DNA of 64,000 nucleotides from Symmetrospora coprosmae (Eukaryota > Basidiomycota > Cystobasidiomycetes > Symmetrosporaceae): contig VUYT01000047.1 of the NCBI GenBank assembly GCA_008802785.1, positions 28,155 through 92,154 on the forward strand, written 5' to 3'. Position 1 is the stretch's first letter, and each line of letters starts with the position of its first letter. Position numbers and translations under genes: made by a program. Below the pieces are notes generated by a model that had not been told where the DNA came from, did no database searches, and saw nothing but the letters and a program-made list of their open reading frames with translations. Below, in pieces: positions 11,889 through 23,254 of this stretch.

Positions 11889-12742
11889 CTTGGACGTGCT
11901 GGCTACTGCCATTTGTGTATATGTCTGCATGATCTGGATGGGCGCGCAGTTGACAGGGAGACAGAAAGCCGAAAAGGCGAAGTCCGGGCAGAGAAGGAAA
12001 CCTCACGGGTCGGACTTCAGCCTGGTTCGTCGGACGCCAACATGAGCATGACAATATACACAGAATGGGCGGCACCAGCGGTTACGATGACAGTAATGCT
12101 TTTGACGAACGAATGAGGGGTCTACTGCCCTGCAGTTTCAGCTCAATCTGCGCCTGCTGGCTGCTAGCTAGAATGCGCAGGGACTGGCTGGAGCACGAGC
12201 GGCTGGAGCACGGACAGAGCACCAGGATGCTCCAATACACTTACACTATCGACATTCGTCAGTGCATTTCACACCGTGCTGCTGCTCTCAGACTCTCTCT
12301 CTCTCGCGCGCACTGGGTGCTTTCACCTGCCTGCCTTACTCGCAGGCTACGCGTTCAGCTGATCGTGCCCACTGCGCGCATACACTATGAGGAGAGGGGA
12401 ATCGCAGGCGTGGAAGAAATTCTACGCACGACTGATGCGAGTGCCATACGCAGCTTTGACTTTGAGCTCCATCTGTTCACGCGCACGTACTGCATGTCCG
12501 CCCTCTGCTGCCTCTGCGCCTGCAAGCAAGCAGCCATCGAGCCGCGTCACGTGTGGGCCATGTCGATCCCCAGCTCCCCCAGTGAGAAACCTTGCTGATG
12601 CGCTCATCTCCTCAGGGGTGTCCCCGACGGATTGATAGCCGCTCCTTGCCTTCTCACTGATCAACTTGGAAATCAATTACTCGTAGCATACCTCCAGCCC
12701 CTCTGACCCCGCACTCACACGAGCACTCACCACCCACTCACC
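11889..12742. other. Divergent promoter region (854 nt)
   Basis: Separates two genes for mitochondrial proteins that point away from each other. It contains a long plus-strand open frame (12065-12598), but its composition is not protein-like and no domain is visible, so I treat it as regulatory or untranslated sequence. Confidence 0.5.
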
Positions 12743-13307
12743 ATGACCGTCTCCACCCTCCGATCTCTCGCCCGCACCAGCGTCTCTGGTCTCCGCCAGG
12801 CCAGCTGCAGCGTCGCCCGAGTCCAGTCCCGCGGACTGGCGACCACCACCGTCAAGCTGTCTGACAATGTCAACAAGCCGACGTGAGTTGTCTCTTGTTT
12901 TTGGCATGCGATATACTGCGCCGTGGACGGGCAAGCTGACGCAAGGCGGGAATCGCCACACATCAGCATGGACGACCTCTCGGACAAGGACAAGAAGCGC
13001 GTCTCTGGCGGATTGGCAGACGAGAGTAGGCTACATCAACATGTGTAGCGTTGTCTCGATGCAATGCTGACTGGGTTGGCCGCGTCAGTCCCCACCGACA
13101 ACAAGGCCACGGACTGGACCTCGCACGCCAACAGACCTCAAGATTCGAAAGTACCGCATTTTGTGCAGGAAGTCGCTCCAAAAGCAGTCGAGGAGGCTTT
13201 GCCAGAGAGTGAGTCGTTGCATCTCCTGTCCGGGGCGAATTAGAGCTGACTTTCGCTCCCTGCCATCAGGCATTCACCCGACCGGCGGCAAGCCCAAGAA
13301 GGTATAA
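12743..13307 (+). CDS. Small mitochondrial-targeted protein, unknown function
   Basis: Four exons (12743-12882, 12967-13025, 13089-13208, 13270-13307) keep phase and give 118 residues. The N-terminus MTVSTLRSLARTSVSGLRQA, continuing to VQSRGLATTT, is a clear mitochondrial presequence with a likely processing site near RGLA. The mature part is hydrophilic: MDDLSDKDKKRVSGGLADE, then DWTSHANRPQDSKVPHFV and QEVAPKAVEEALPE, ending GGKPKKV. There is no membrane helix or Cys motif. I do not recognise the family. The good splice sites, unbroken phase and targeting signal argue that it is real. Confidence 0.7.
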
Positions 13308-13480
13308 GTGTGCAAGCAGTGCAATGTCTCGTGTAGCATCAGCTGCATTGCAGACCGACCATACAGATCCTTGTCTCGAGAAAGAGCCTCCGACCCCGAC
13401 TGTCTAACTTCTCCTGATATAGGTGAAGCTACCCTTTCACTGCGCGACCACAAGTGACCCTCTTTGCCCAAAACCTGCTC

Positions 13481-14305
13481 CTACGCCTCGACAAAGGACA
13501 CCTTTGGCAGTTTCGCCTTGGGCGTGTAGGCATGATCTGCCAGCTCCATCTTCTGCTGAACCGAAACATGGACGAGCGCACCCTCGTAGGCAACCCTCGG
13601 GTGCCACCAGTGCGGGCTGTGGAGCAAGCCAGCCCGAGTCAGCACACGCGACCTGATTGACGCAGGCTGAGAGAAATACGACAACTCATAGCCAGGTCCT
13701 GCGCCACACCTGCGTCTCCTGATTCTGGTAGTCCTGTCGAAGTGGGAGAAGCTCGAGGAAGCACCAGAAGACCGTCTTGAGAGTCGCTCGAATGCTGAAG
13801 CTCGACGTGAGCTCGGCTCATGCATTGGCAACAGCAGACGAGATGGGGGTAAAGATGCTTGGGTGGCTGTATGTACCAATGCCAGGCCTGTCGAGAGCCG
13901 GAAGCAAGGAGGTGAGACAACGCGTCGTAGATTCACGAGGTCCTCGATGTGGAGGATTCAGCTATACTCACTGGTAGTAGCAGACCTGCTTTGAGGGGTC
14001 CGTCTTGACGAGATTGCCGTAGAGCCTCATCACATTGGTCAGGGAGCTATTAGTGACTGCGCGCAAGGGGAGGCAACATCAGCGCGGAGGGTGGATGGTG
14101 GATGGGCGGCGGAGCATAGCGAAGGCTGACTCGTCGAAAGCCTCGGAGGTGCCTGTATTTGAATGCAGGTCGAGGGGCAGCATTAAGGCGATATTCTTAT
14201 GCAGTATCAGCATCGCCGGCGTCCGGACCCACCGTCGAAGCACAGGACGAGCGTCTTGCCGGTCCCACGCGCTTTGGCATCAGGTGCGGCAGTGAGTCCG
14301 GGCAT
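13481..14305 (-). pseudogene. Truncated DUF2235 paralogue lacking the catalytic core
   Basis: A shortened relative of the DUF2235 gene that starts 3 kb away on the same strand. From the 5' side: the first exon begins MPGLTAAPDAKARGTGKTLV and ends LCFDG; a second exon reads NVMRLYGNLVKTDPSKQVCYYQ-like sequence (compare the intact copy: NVVRFFGALDKDDTSKQICYYQ); then GIGTYSHPSIFTPISSAVANA. After that it passes in frame through a TGA into VFWCFLELLPLRQDYQNQET and a last exon HWWHPRVAYEGALVHVSV, both matching the C-terminus of the intact gene. The region with GFSRG nucleophile, VWETV and SHSDVGGG is absent. Reading through would need either a 38-45 nt intron around the TGA or none at all, so it is a decayed or minimal derivative. 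Confidence 0.72.
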
Positions 14306-14905
14306 GGCGGAGGAAGGTGACGGGCGGAGCGGAGTGGGGTGGAAACGAAGGATGCGAGTGAACCCGGTGGAAGGGAACAGAGAGAGGGAGGAAGAGGAGG
14401 AGACGAGCTTAGCAGGAGAGCGAGTCGATCAGCGCCGACCCCTCCCCCTTTCTTCTCTGCATTCTTCGTGGGTCCGACACCGCCTGGCCCTCCGCAGCAG
14501 CAGCGGAATTGCGGAGCAACACGGTCAGGAGCGAAAACCGAGGCGGTCGGGCATGGAAGAAGCAGCTTTCCAGGCAAGACAGAGCGATGCAGTTTGTGTC
14601 AATATGTGCGTGCGTTTGGGAATTCGCAGAGGCGCAAGGGCAACCCTCGATCTGACGCGATCGCCAGCTGGGTATAGACCAGGCACAGGCACACCATTGC
14701 ACCGTGACGAAGTATCCTCAAAGCAGCAGCGTAATCGGAGTCGCTCATCTAAATATCCAGTGTTAGAGTCGTATGAGAACGCCGATTCCTGTAACCCTTC
14801 CACATCCCTTCGGTGTAAGCATCCGCGCCGACAAGCGGCCGTTACGGCGCGGCATACCGGTCGCACCGTAGTCTGCCTTTGCTGCCTTCCTGCCTCTTGG
14901 ACCAT
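14306..14905. other. Spacer between the two DUF2235 copies (600 nt)
   Basis: Lies downstream of the intact copy and upstream of the truncated one. Open frames on both strands here are purine/pyrimidine-rich and lack domains. No DUF2235 fragment was seen in it. Confidence 0.45.
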
Positions 14906-17334
14906 CTAGTTCTCGACGTACTGCACATTCTTGGTGTCGAGCTTCGGCATGGGCCTGTACTCGGTGCGCTTCTGCTTCTCCAGGACGGAGATGTGAACGA
15001 GGGCTTGGTTGAAGACGAACCGGGGCTTGCCGAGGTGAGGCCTGCATTGTCAGAAACACACACGAGTCAGCACATGAGCTACTACGCCGCAGCTAATGGC
15101 ACTCACCAGTAGGTGGTGTACCACTTGTCACTGTACTCGATCTGGTACGTTTGCTTGAAAGGGAGGAACTCGAGGAAGATCCACCAGAGCGTGAGGAGCG
15201 TGGCGAAGATGCTCCAGTTGCCCCAGGGGCTCTTGAAGTTCCAGAGTTCGTTCTTGATTGGCACAAAGATGTCGGTGTCGATGCCCTTGACGACGACTTC
15301 GAATGGCTGCAGACTGGGCTTAAACTTGATGGGAATCCCAGCATACTCGGAGGCGAACTCGCAGTGACGGATCATCCAGTCGCTGAGAAGGCAAACATCA
15401 GACACTCAGGTCTAGCGACGAATCAGGCACGCGGAGCGAGGCAGTCCACTGACAGCGTAATGTTGGCGAGGCCGGTGTCCTTGTCGTTCGAGCGGGACCC
15501 GCCTCCGACGTCCGAGTGCGAGCCGGCGAACCAGACCTGCGAGAAGATAGCCCGTATCAGTCGCCATTCGACCACATCGCAGTACACGGGAGTCTGATTC
15601 ACCTCTCGAACCTTGTCCAGACCGCCCGTGTCATCGCGCGCGTCGGCGACAGCGGGATCGCGCAGCTCTCGGTCAAAGCGCTCTCCTGCCTTCTGCTTCG
15701 GCTCAGGCTGAGCAGCAGGGACGTGGTAGTAGCTGAGAGGGAACTGTAGCGACATGCAGTGCAGCATGTCAGTCAGACGGCAACTGAGAGTCAAGCCGGA
15801 TGTCCCTACCTTGACTCGCTGCTCGTCGAGAGCCATTGCCTGACGGAAGATGCGGATGGACCTGTCGGCGAAGGGAAGGTGGGGGCCTCCAATGTAGCCG
15901 ATGCTTCCAACCGTCTCTGTGGGCGAGTATGAGGCTCATGTCAGCATCGGGCCGGACTGCGGTGAATACCCCAAGATTCGCAGAGGCGCACCCCAGACGC
16001 CGACAAAGTCGATAATGACATCGCGCGAGAAGCGTTTCTTGAAGCTGGCAGCAGCCTCGACGGTGATCGGCAGCTCGGGGTTCCAGAGCCTGTACGTCCT
16101 CTGTGACAAGGGCAGGACCAATCAAAGGTTGTCAGCTACTGGCGATGTCGTGGCTCATGTAGCATCGTGGACCTACGTAAGCCATCGGGGTGCTCTCGAG
16201 GTTGCCTTTCTCCATTAGACCGACCTTCTCGAGCATTCCAGCCAGCGCGCGAGCAGTGTAGGCTGGCATTGAAGGGACCGCATGAAATTTACGGACGTTA
16301 GCCGTGACGAGCGCGACAACAGGGAGGAGAGCTGACATACCGCCTCGAGAGAAGCCGAACTGAGTGATGATTGAACGGTGGGTCAGCCCGAGGTCTGACC
16401 GCAGACGATTCGTCAAGCAATGGACCTACCAGGCAGATCTTGTCGCCGGGCATCCAGTTCTCAGCAATGAATTGGTAGCCCGAGGTGATGTGGCCGCCAA
16501 TGTACCAAGCTGTGGCCTGGACGGCAGAAGGGAACAATCAGTATTCAGACGCGGTTCAAGCCTGTGTGAGCGGGCGGAACCTCACGAGATCGAGGCCTTG
16601 AGCAAGCGCTGCGGTGATGGGACTCAGGATAGACGGAGGGCTGTAGCAGCTAATGCCAGGCCTATCGGAGCATGTCTGTCAGTGGTGAGCCTTGTGAGTG
16701 CATCAAGACCGCAGCGACCCTACTGGTAGTAGCAGATCTGCTTGGACGTGTCGTCTTTGTCGAGAGCTCCGAAGAACCTGACAACGTTGGTGACGAATCT
16801 GGGGGCAGTGATGTACGCGCTTTAGCTATTGTCGCACGAGCAGACGGAAAAAGAGAACGTGGAGAAGGGACTGACGGGTTGAATTCCATCGCGGTACCTG
16901 GAACAGGTGTCATGACAGCACCGCAGTCAGCGGTGCTCAACACGAGCACCCTCAAGACATGGCAATGAGCTCACCATCGAAGCACAAGACCAGCGTCCTG
17001 CCTGAAGAAGGAGGCGAAGGCTCGGACGGTTTCGTCTCCTCGGATGGCTTCTCGTCGGACGGTTGGGTAGCAACTGCGTCGGGTCCAGGCTGCGGGAGTC
17101 CACGCCAGCATCAAGGGCCGGCTCAACGTTCGCTTCACCGAATTCGGTAGGCTTGGAGAGAGAGTTGGCTTTGGCGTTGGCGGGCTTGCGCGACGCGGGA
17201 CCGGACGTCGGCTTTGTTGATGGAGCCCAGCTGCTGCTCGCCGGCTTGGGAGAGGCTGCAGACGCTTTCGCAGGGGAAGAGGGTGGAGGATACTCGGCTG
17301 CAGAGTCGGCGACGGCGACGGCTGGAGCGGACAT
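14906..17334 (-). CDS. DUF2235 alpha/beta hydrolase (Tle1-like phospholipase domain)
   Basis: Multi-exon protein of the DUF2235 family, which includes bacterial Tle1 phospholipases; fungal members are mostly uncharacterised. A Pro/Ser/Ala-rich leader starts MSAPAVAVADSAAEYPPPSS. The domain then reads GRTLVLCFDG, NVVRFFGALDKDDTSKQICY, GISCYSPPSILSPITAAL, AWYIGGHITSGYQFIAENW, GFSRG joined over an intron to AYTARALAGMLEKVGL (nucleophile elbow), IDFVGVWETVGSIGYIGG, and VWFAGSHSDVGGGS (His/Asp motif). The C-terminal part has a hydrophobic stretch LLTLWWIFLEFLPF and ends DTKNVQYVEN. About ten short introns. In the VWxTVGS motif the splice junction gives Glu where most family members, as I recall, have Asp. 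No signal peptide is seen. Confidence 0.85.
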
Positions 17335-17785
17335 TGTAAGGTGAAGGTGAAGGAGTTCGGGTGTTGGTTAAGAGGGAGAAGCTGAAGATGGTTGGAGGGA
17401 GAAGAGAGAGAGGGGGGAACGGTGCAGCGAAGGCGAGGTGTTGGCTAGGAAAAATCCCTCGAGCGCTGACCTCGTCAGGGTGTCCGTGCTGTAAATTGCC
17501 AGTGGGTCCGAGGATGGAGATGCCGATATCGGACGGAGTGCGGCGTGCGGAGAAGAGCGGAGGTAGGAAGGGACGGAGCGGACCGACCGGCGGGATGGCG
17601 GAGGGAGCGGAAGGAGCGGAAGAAGCGCGACTACGAGTACAAGAGGATCGTAGCGTTAGATTGCCCCCACTGACCAGATGCAGCAGATGAAAGGGAAGAG
17701 GCACGTTCATGTCCGCGCTGTGCGCGACAACCGATACGGAACAACATCATACTCGGACGACTGCGACTGCGAGGAAGGACCCCCT
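17335..17785. other. Promoter of the DUF2235 gene and 3' flank of VPS9 (451 nt)
   Basis: Purine-rich on the plus strand, so strongly CT-rich in the sense direction of the DUF2235 gene, as is common in fungal promoters and 5' UTRs. No separate gene is supported. Confidence 0.5.
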
Positions 17786-20450
17786 TCATGACATCTCCAA
17801 CAGACCCTCTATCGATCGCTCAACGTCCTCCCCGTTGCTGAGGAGAACAATCTCGAGCGTCTCGCGCTCAATCCCCGGGAAAATGCTCGCGAGCGTCTCG
17901 ATGCTCGCAGCGAGAGTGGCACGGTGCTGCCGGTCCGCCTCCACCTGCACTTGCTCTGCAGAGACGTCGTCGTTGACAAAGTCTCCGGCCTGATAGCTAG
18001 CTGAGCGTGGGAGCTGGCCTGTTGGACCGCACCCCTGCTCGTGCGTCGCGCTACTGTCGGGCACGATGTATGCCGGATTGTAGCCGCGCCGCCGGGCTTG
18101 AGAAGTAGGCGAACTGGGCGATGCCAGATTGCTCGCTGAGCTGCGTGACCGACTCGATACGGGCCGCCCTGCATTGCCAGACGTGAAGGGGTAGCCTGCA
18201 CCCGGAAAGGAATGCCCTTGCGCCTGCTGCGGAGAGCGCGGCGGGCGATGATGAGGGTGCTGCTGTTGGTGGAGCTGCTGCTGCGGGCCGGGCAGGCCAG
18301 CGACGAGCTCGCTGTCGCTCCCCATCTCGGTAAAGATACGCCCGAGCGCCTGTAGAGGTTTTGAGACCGTCTTTTGCAAGTTGTCGGACGACTTCATGAT
18401 GAAGTCGCGTGTTGCCTCTGCGGGGCTGACTGAGCGTTGCTGATCATCTCCAACAGCCGGAGGTGGAACCAACGGCGCCCGCAGTGACGAGAGGACCGAC
18501 TCGGACCGCGTGAGCTTGCGAGGCGATTGCGGTGCTACGGGGCGAGGCTGAGCCAATACAGGCTGATTATGACCTGCTTGTGGCGTTGATGCTGATGGCA
18601 GGCGAGGCGAAGCGGATATTGTGTTAAGCGGTTCCGGCAACGACTCTGGTCTGTCGGCCTCCTCAGCAGGAAGCGACAGGATGGCGGTCTCGACATTGCT
18701 TTCGAACTCCTCCTGCGTGATGTTGGACAGCGAAGAGCTGTCCATGGTCTCGATGAAGGAGATAGCACCCGTCAATGAGGAAAGGTAGTACCCGTTCTCG
18801 CCAGCGAGCCGCTCTGGGTTGCGGAAGCGCTGAATGTATTGCACATTCGAGATGAGGTGCTCTGGATCTGCACGCAGCACGACGAGGATGAGGAAAGGAA
18901 TGAAGGTGTCTGCGCCGTCATCGAGCTGGAGATGCCGCATCAGGCCAAAGATGACCTTGCAGCAGTTGAGGATGCAGATGAGCTTATCGCGAGGCGCCTT
19001 GTACGAGTTCACTTTGCAGATTTCTGGGAACAGACAGGTCTGAGCGCGGCAGCCAGGCGGACGCATGTGTGAAAGAGAGCGGCTCACCTTGTTTGGCGAA
19101 GTCAATGAAGCTCGCACTGTCCTCATGCTGTGGCAGATCCAGATGCGTTTCGCCCACCCAGCCGAAGAGTCGTATCCGTTGCGAGAGGACGTGATCTCGT
19201 TCAAGGTCATCTGTTTGCGTTGACGCCTTGGCAGAGCTGGAAAGAGCAGGCACGAAGGTCCTGGCGGAGGGAGACCGTCAGCCTCGGTCGCAGGGAAGCA
19301 GCCGACGGCGCGAGCGAGACCCACTGATGGTGCACCCGATTCATTACCAGCTTCTCCATGGCCTCGACTGCGTTATCGAACTCTCTCTCCGAAGCCGTCT
19401 TCCAGACCTCATTCTCGCGCATCTTGACGGCTATGAACTGGTAGAGCTGGCAGCTGTTAGCTGATGCACTAGTCACAGAGGAGGCGAGCAACGCACGTCG
19501 AGAAAGTCGTTGATGACGCGTATCTGGTCGTTGACGCCGTACGTGCGCTTGCTAAACTCCTTCAGGAAGCTCCGGAGATACTTTCCGATGGGCTCGGCGG
19601 CGCGACTGCGCATCTGCTCCAGAAACAGGTTGAAGTCGAAGGGAACGGCATCGTTTGCGGACTCGCCCTCGCGACCGTCGAAGGAGTCTCTGCTGCTGCC
19701 ATTGTCACCGCCGCCGCCTAGGCTAGGGATGGCTTGCGGGGCCTCCTTCTCCGAGTCGTCAATCGCGTCCGTCTCGTCTTTGTCGAGCACGAGCACAGGA
19801 GCGGCCGGCTGTGGCGCTGGCCTATCTGCCGGCGCAGGTGTCTGCGTCCGGGATGCGGGCGTCGAGGCACCAACGGACCTCCTTCGAAAGGCCGACGCAA
19901 TCGTAGCGAGCGGGTTGCCGAGGCCACCGGACGAGGTGGGCGTCATGGGCTGGCTTGCCGACGTGGCGGCCGTTGTCGCCTTGCCCTTGGAGGGTGTCTG
20001 AGGATGCAAGTGACTGTGCTGTGCTGCCCCTGCATTCCCCAGGTCGTGTATCGCGCTCGCAGGAGAAGCTTCGGTTGCGCCACTTGGACGCGTCGTGGAC
20101 GTCGACGACGTCTTTGCGGGTGTCGGCGGCGCTGGCAGCTCTGCTTGCTTCTGGTCCTGAGGCGTGATATCGCGCGGCCTGAAGAGCGCCTCCTCCCCCT
20201 CATCTGCTGCCCCATGCTGCCTGCCCTCGTCACCATCCCGCTGCTGATCTGCCGTCGCGTCCGGCTTGAACGGGTCGAAGTCGTCGAACTGCCCCGTCAG
20301 TCCTGCAAGGGGCTTCCCCGCCGCCTTCTCCTGCTGCTGCGGCTTCGACGGCTCTGACGCCCACACGTCCGCAGTCGATGCCAGCATGGCGTCCTCCTCC
20401 GCAGTCATTGGGTCTGATGCAACGCTCGCCCGAGGCGGGCTGGAGCTCAT
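17786..20450 (-). CDS. VPS9: Vps9, Rab5-family guanine nucleotide exchange factor with CUE domain
   Basis: Activates Rab5/Vps21 GTPases on endosomes and controls vacuolar sorting. Residues 1 to about 250 are disordered and Pro/Ser/Thr/Gln-rich. A helical-bundle segment follows (FDFNLFLEQMRSRAAEPIGK, then LKEFSKRTYGVNDQIRVIND). The VPS9 domain shows VLSQRIRLFGWVGETHLDLP, KLICILNCCKVIFGLMRHL, GADTFIPFLILVVLRADP and NVQYIQRFRNPERL..GYYLSSLTGAISFIE, close to the family consensus, including the Asp and Tyr that contact the GTPase. A long Gln/Pro/Ser linker leads to a C-terminal CUE domain, LASIFPGIERETLEIVLLSN to GLLEMS, expected to bind ubiquitin. Start taken at MSSSPPRASV (20450). Introns lie near 19490, 19330 and 19075. 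Confidence 0.92.
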
Positions 20451-21768
20451 AGCTCGAGGTTGGGAGCGCTGGCGGTGAGTGCGTCGAAGGCGAAGCTGCG
20501 CGAGCAAGGGCAAGCAGATGAGAACGACTACGACGCAGCACACAGGCAGTGGAGCAGCATTGTTGTACTATGCACAGAACAGCTAGCTGAAAGCTATCTA
20601 CATGGGAACTGTGGTCATGCGGGATGGCGCGAGGCACGCATGTACACCCCGAGGGAAGCGGCAACCTCTGGGGGTAGGCCGGACCTTCCTGGCGAACAAG
20701 CACATTCGCAACGCCGCAGCTTGCTGCTGTTGAGCATTGCCAAACGCGGGCCGGGCGCAAGTCCCTGTAGGCCCTCTTTCGCCTTGAGACTTTGGGCGGA
20801 GAACGCAGGCGTCCCGGCCAGACACGTACGGTCTTAGCCAGAGACACTGGCGGATGGACAATTACGGAGCTGCTGCACACCGCCACGCAGGCGGGACGAC
20901 CGCGTTCTTGCTATATGCATGATGTGCTGACGAAAGCAGGCCAGAGATTGCTGGAATATGAGCAGGTCGTGCTGGGGGACAACCTGTCTGCTTGCGCAGT
21001 AGTCTTAGGGGTAAAGGTGGCCTTGCAGATTCCATGCTGTCGTGTCCTGAGCCATGCGGCAGCTGCTCAATGTCTTGATGCGCCAGATGAACGCCGGTCT
21101 CGGCTCGGCAGCATTGACCCAGGTGCTTCGGGGGTGCACAGCGGCAGTAAGTGTGCGGCGACATCCCTGTGTAATGAGCAGGTTTTGTCGGGCGCCTGGC
21201 TTCCCGAGCTTGCGCGCTCGCTGCACCATCCTCGTCTGTATTTCCTGCTCCCTTGGGGGCATGCTCGGTGATTCCTTGCGCAATGCATGGCGCTCATGCT
21301 ACGTCTGCCTGCTTGACAAGGCGCGAGTGTGAATGGGCGACAGCTGACACGCTTGCAGGCTGTAGCATGCTTCTGCTACGCTGCAACGCGTTTGACGACG
21401 TTGCGATGCGTCTACGCCTGCCCAATGGCTTGCTGTGGTCGGGGTTGAAGGAGCACCTCGGTGGCGGCGAGTATAAAAACCCCTCTATTTGGCAATCGTA
21501 ACGCTACTCCTCCTGCTTTCCATCGCTGTCTTTCAGTGCGCTCCTCTGCTGTGCAAAGGCGCCGTGATGGCAGGACAGTGGAGATGTTGGGAGCGTCGCT
21601 TGCCCAGCTGCGCGCTCTCTCCTCGCCCCGCTGGTGCAATTTTCGGGCTGGAGGACGGGGGTGATCGACTTCCTCGTGCAGGCTGGACCCGCTCTGCTTC
21701 GCTTCATTCTCGCACGAATAGCCCTCCCCGTCGACCCACCCCAATCCATCCACACATCACGATCTACC
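20451..21768. other. Divergent promoter region of VPS9 and RPL7 (1318 nt)
   Basis: Long spacer between two divergent genes. The RPL7-proximal 300 nt become pyrimidine-rich, as expected for a ribosomal-protein gene leader. Upstream parts hold short chance open frames only. Confidence 0.5.
21472..21479 (+). promoter_or_regulatory. Candidate TATA box upstream of RPL7
   Basis: TATAAAAA lies 290 nt before the RPL7 start codon and is followed by a pyrimidine-rich stretch. The distance is long for a core promoter, but a long leader or 5' intron would explain it. Confidence 0.35.
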
Positions 21769-23254
21769 ATGTCGTCTGCACCTGAGGTGTGTGCATGCCC
21801 TGCTGCTGCTGCTGCTGTTTCGTTGCAGCACGCTGCTTGGCCGAGACTTGGAACGGTGGCTGACTTTTGACCCCTGCTCCCTGCTGCCGCTACTGCTGCG
21901 CACCGCCAATGCGACCATGACCTCGCCGACATTGTGCACACTGCACAATACGCACACGCAGACTGTCCTCAAGAGGCGCAAGGATGTCGCGGCCACCCGT
22001 GAGGCCAAGCTCGCGGCCACCAAGGAGCGCAAGGCTGTGAGTGAATATGTACCTTCCGGCAAAGCAACCAACGGGCGAGCGAGCGAGGGTCGACAACGGC
22101 GGGCAACACTGCAATGAAGAAGAATCATCTATACCCAAATTTCCGAGGCGACCCGCAAGGGCGCTTACGACATGAAGGAAATCATTTGACAATTAACCAT
22201 CTTTCGGGTCGGAGCATCTGTTGACCCCAACGTCGGCTCCTCTCGCTCGCCCCTCCGCCTTCCGACTAGGCACCAGCACCGATGAGGGCAAAGAACAGTC
22301 GTTGACTCGTTCCCGCCATCACCGCAGTCCAACAAGGCCAAGCGCCAGGTGGTCTTCAAGCGTGCCGAGCAGTACGTGAACGAGTACCAGAAGAAGGAGC
22401 GCGAGGAGATCCGGCTCCGACGGGCGGCAAAGAACTCTGGCGAGTTCTACGTCCCCGCCCAGCCAAAGGTCTACTTTGTCATTCGATTGAAGGGGTGGGT
22501 CGTCGGACGTTGTCTCTCCTTCCTCCATCCTCTCCTTCGCTGCTCCCCCTCCGCTCTCCTTTCGAGTTGAGCGAGGGAGGAACCAAGGCAGCGAACGGCA
22601 GAGCATGGATGGAACGGACGAGCACGTTTCTTCCGGATAAAAGGCAGTCAGCATGCTGATGTCTCCGACCCATTGGCGCCCTTCTTTGCGACTGCACCTT
22701 TCGACAACCGGTCACAGTATCAACGAGATTGCTCCCAAGCCAAAGAAGATCCTCCAGCTCCTCCGCCTGCTCCAGATCAACAACGGTGTCTTCATCAAGG
22801 TCACCAAGGCGACGACGCAGATGCTGCAGCTCGTCGAGGCCTACATTACGTACGGCGAGGCCAACCTCAAGAGCGTGCGCGAGCTCATCTACAAGCGCGG
22901 CTACGGCAAGGTCAACAAGCAGCGCATCCCCCTCAACGACAACAAGGTTATCGAGGCCGCCCTCGGCAAGTACGGCATTGTCTCGATTGAGGACCTCGTC
23001 CACGAGATTGTCACGGCCGGCCCTGCCTTCAAGCAGGCCAGCAACTTCCTCTGGCCGTTCAAGCTCTCCAACCCCAACGGCGGCTTCCGAACGCGCAAGT
23101 TCAAGCACTTCATCGAGGGAGGAGAGCGTGAGTGCCTGGCTGCTGGCGGATGCTGGCTGGATGGTCTTGCTTACTGAACTGCCTCGTTTCGCGTCCACTC
23201 ACAGTCGGCAACCGGGAGGAGAACATCAACTCGCTCATTCGAAGCATGAACTAA
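21769..23254 (+). CDS. RPL7: 60S ribosomal protein L7 (uL30)
   Basis: Large-subunit ribosomal protein uL30. Five exons keep phase: 21769-21786, 21962-22036, 22328-22494, 22718-23127, 23205-23254, encoding 239 residues. It starts MSSAPE, then [20 protein letters not shown] (basic tail), [80 protein letters not shown] and ends [14 protein letters not shown], matching the family along its whole length. The first exon codes only six residues. The introns (175, 291, 223 and 77 nt) are longer than elsewhere in the window; yeast RPL7 introns host C/D snoRNAs, but no clear pair of C and D boxes was found here. Confidence 0.97.

Noticed and set aside
12065-12598. 177-residue plus-strand open frame between two mitochondrial genes
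   Set aside because: No domain, no targeting signal, irregular composition, and located in a divergent promoter region.
17135-17710. 191-residue minus-strand frame upstream of the DUF2235 start
   Set aside because: It covers the CT-rich leader and runs out of frame into the first exon; the conserved DUF2235 frame is a different one.
19734-20357. Long plus-strand open frame opposite the VPS9 N-terminus
   Set aside because: Arg/Cys/Leu-rich composition is that of an antisense shadow of a GC-rich low-complexity exon.
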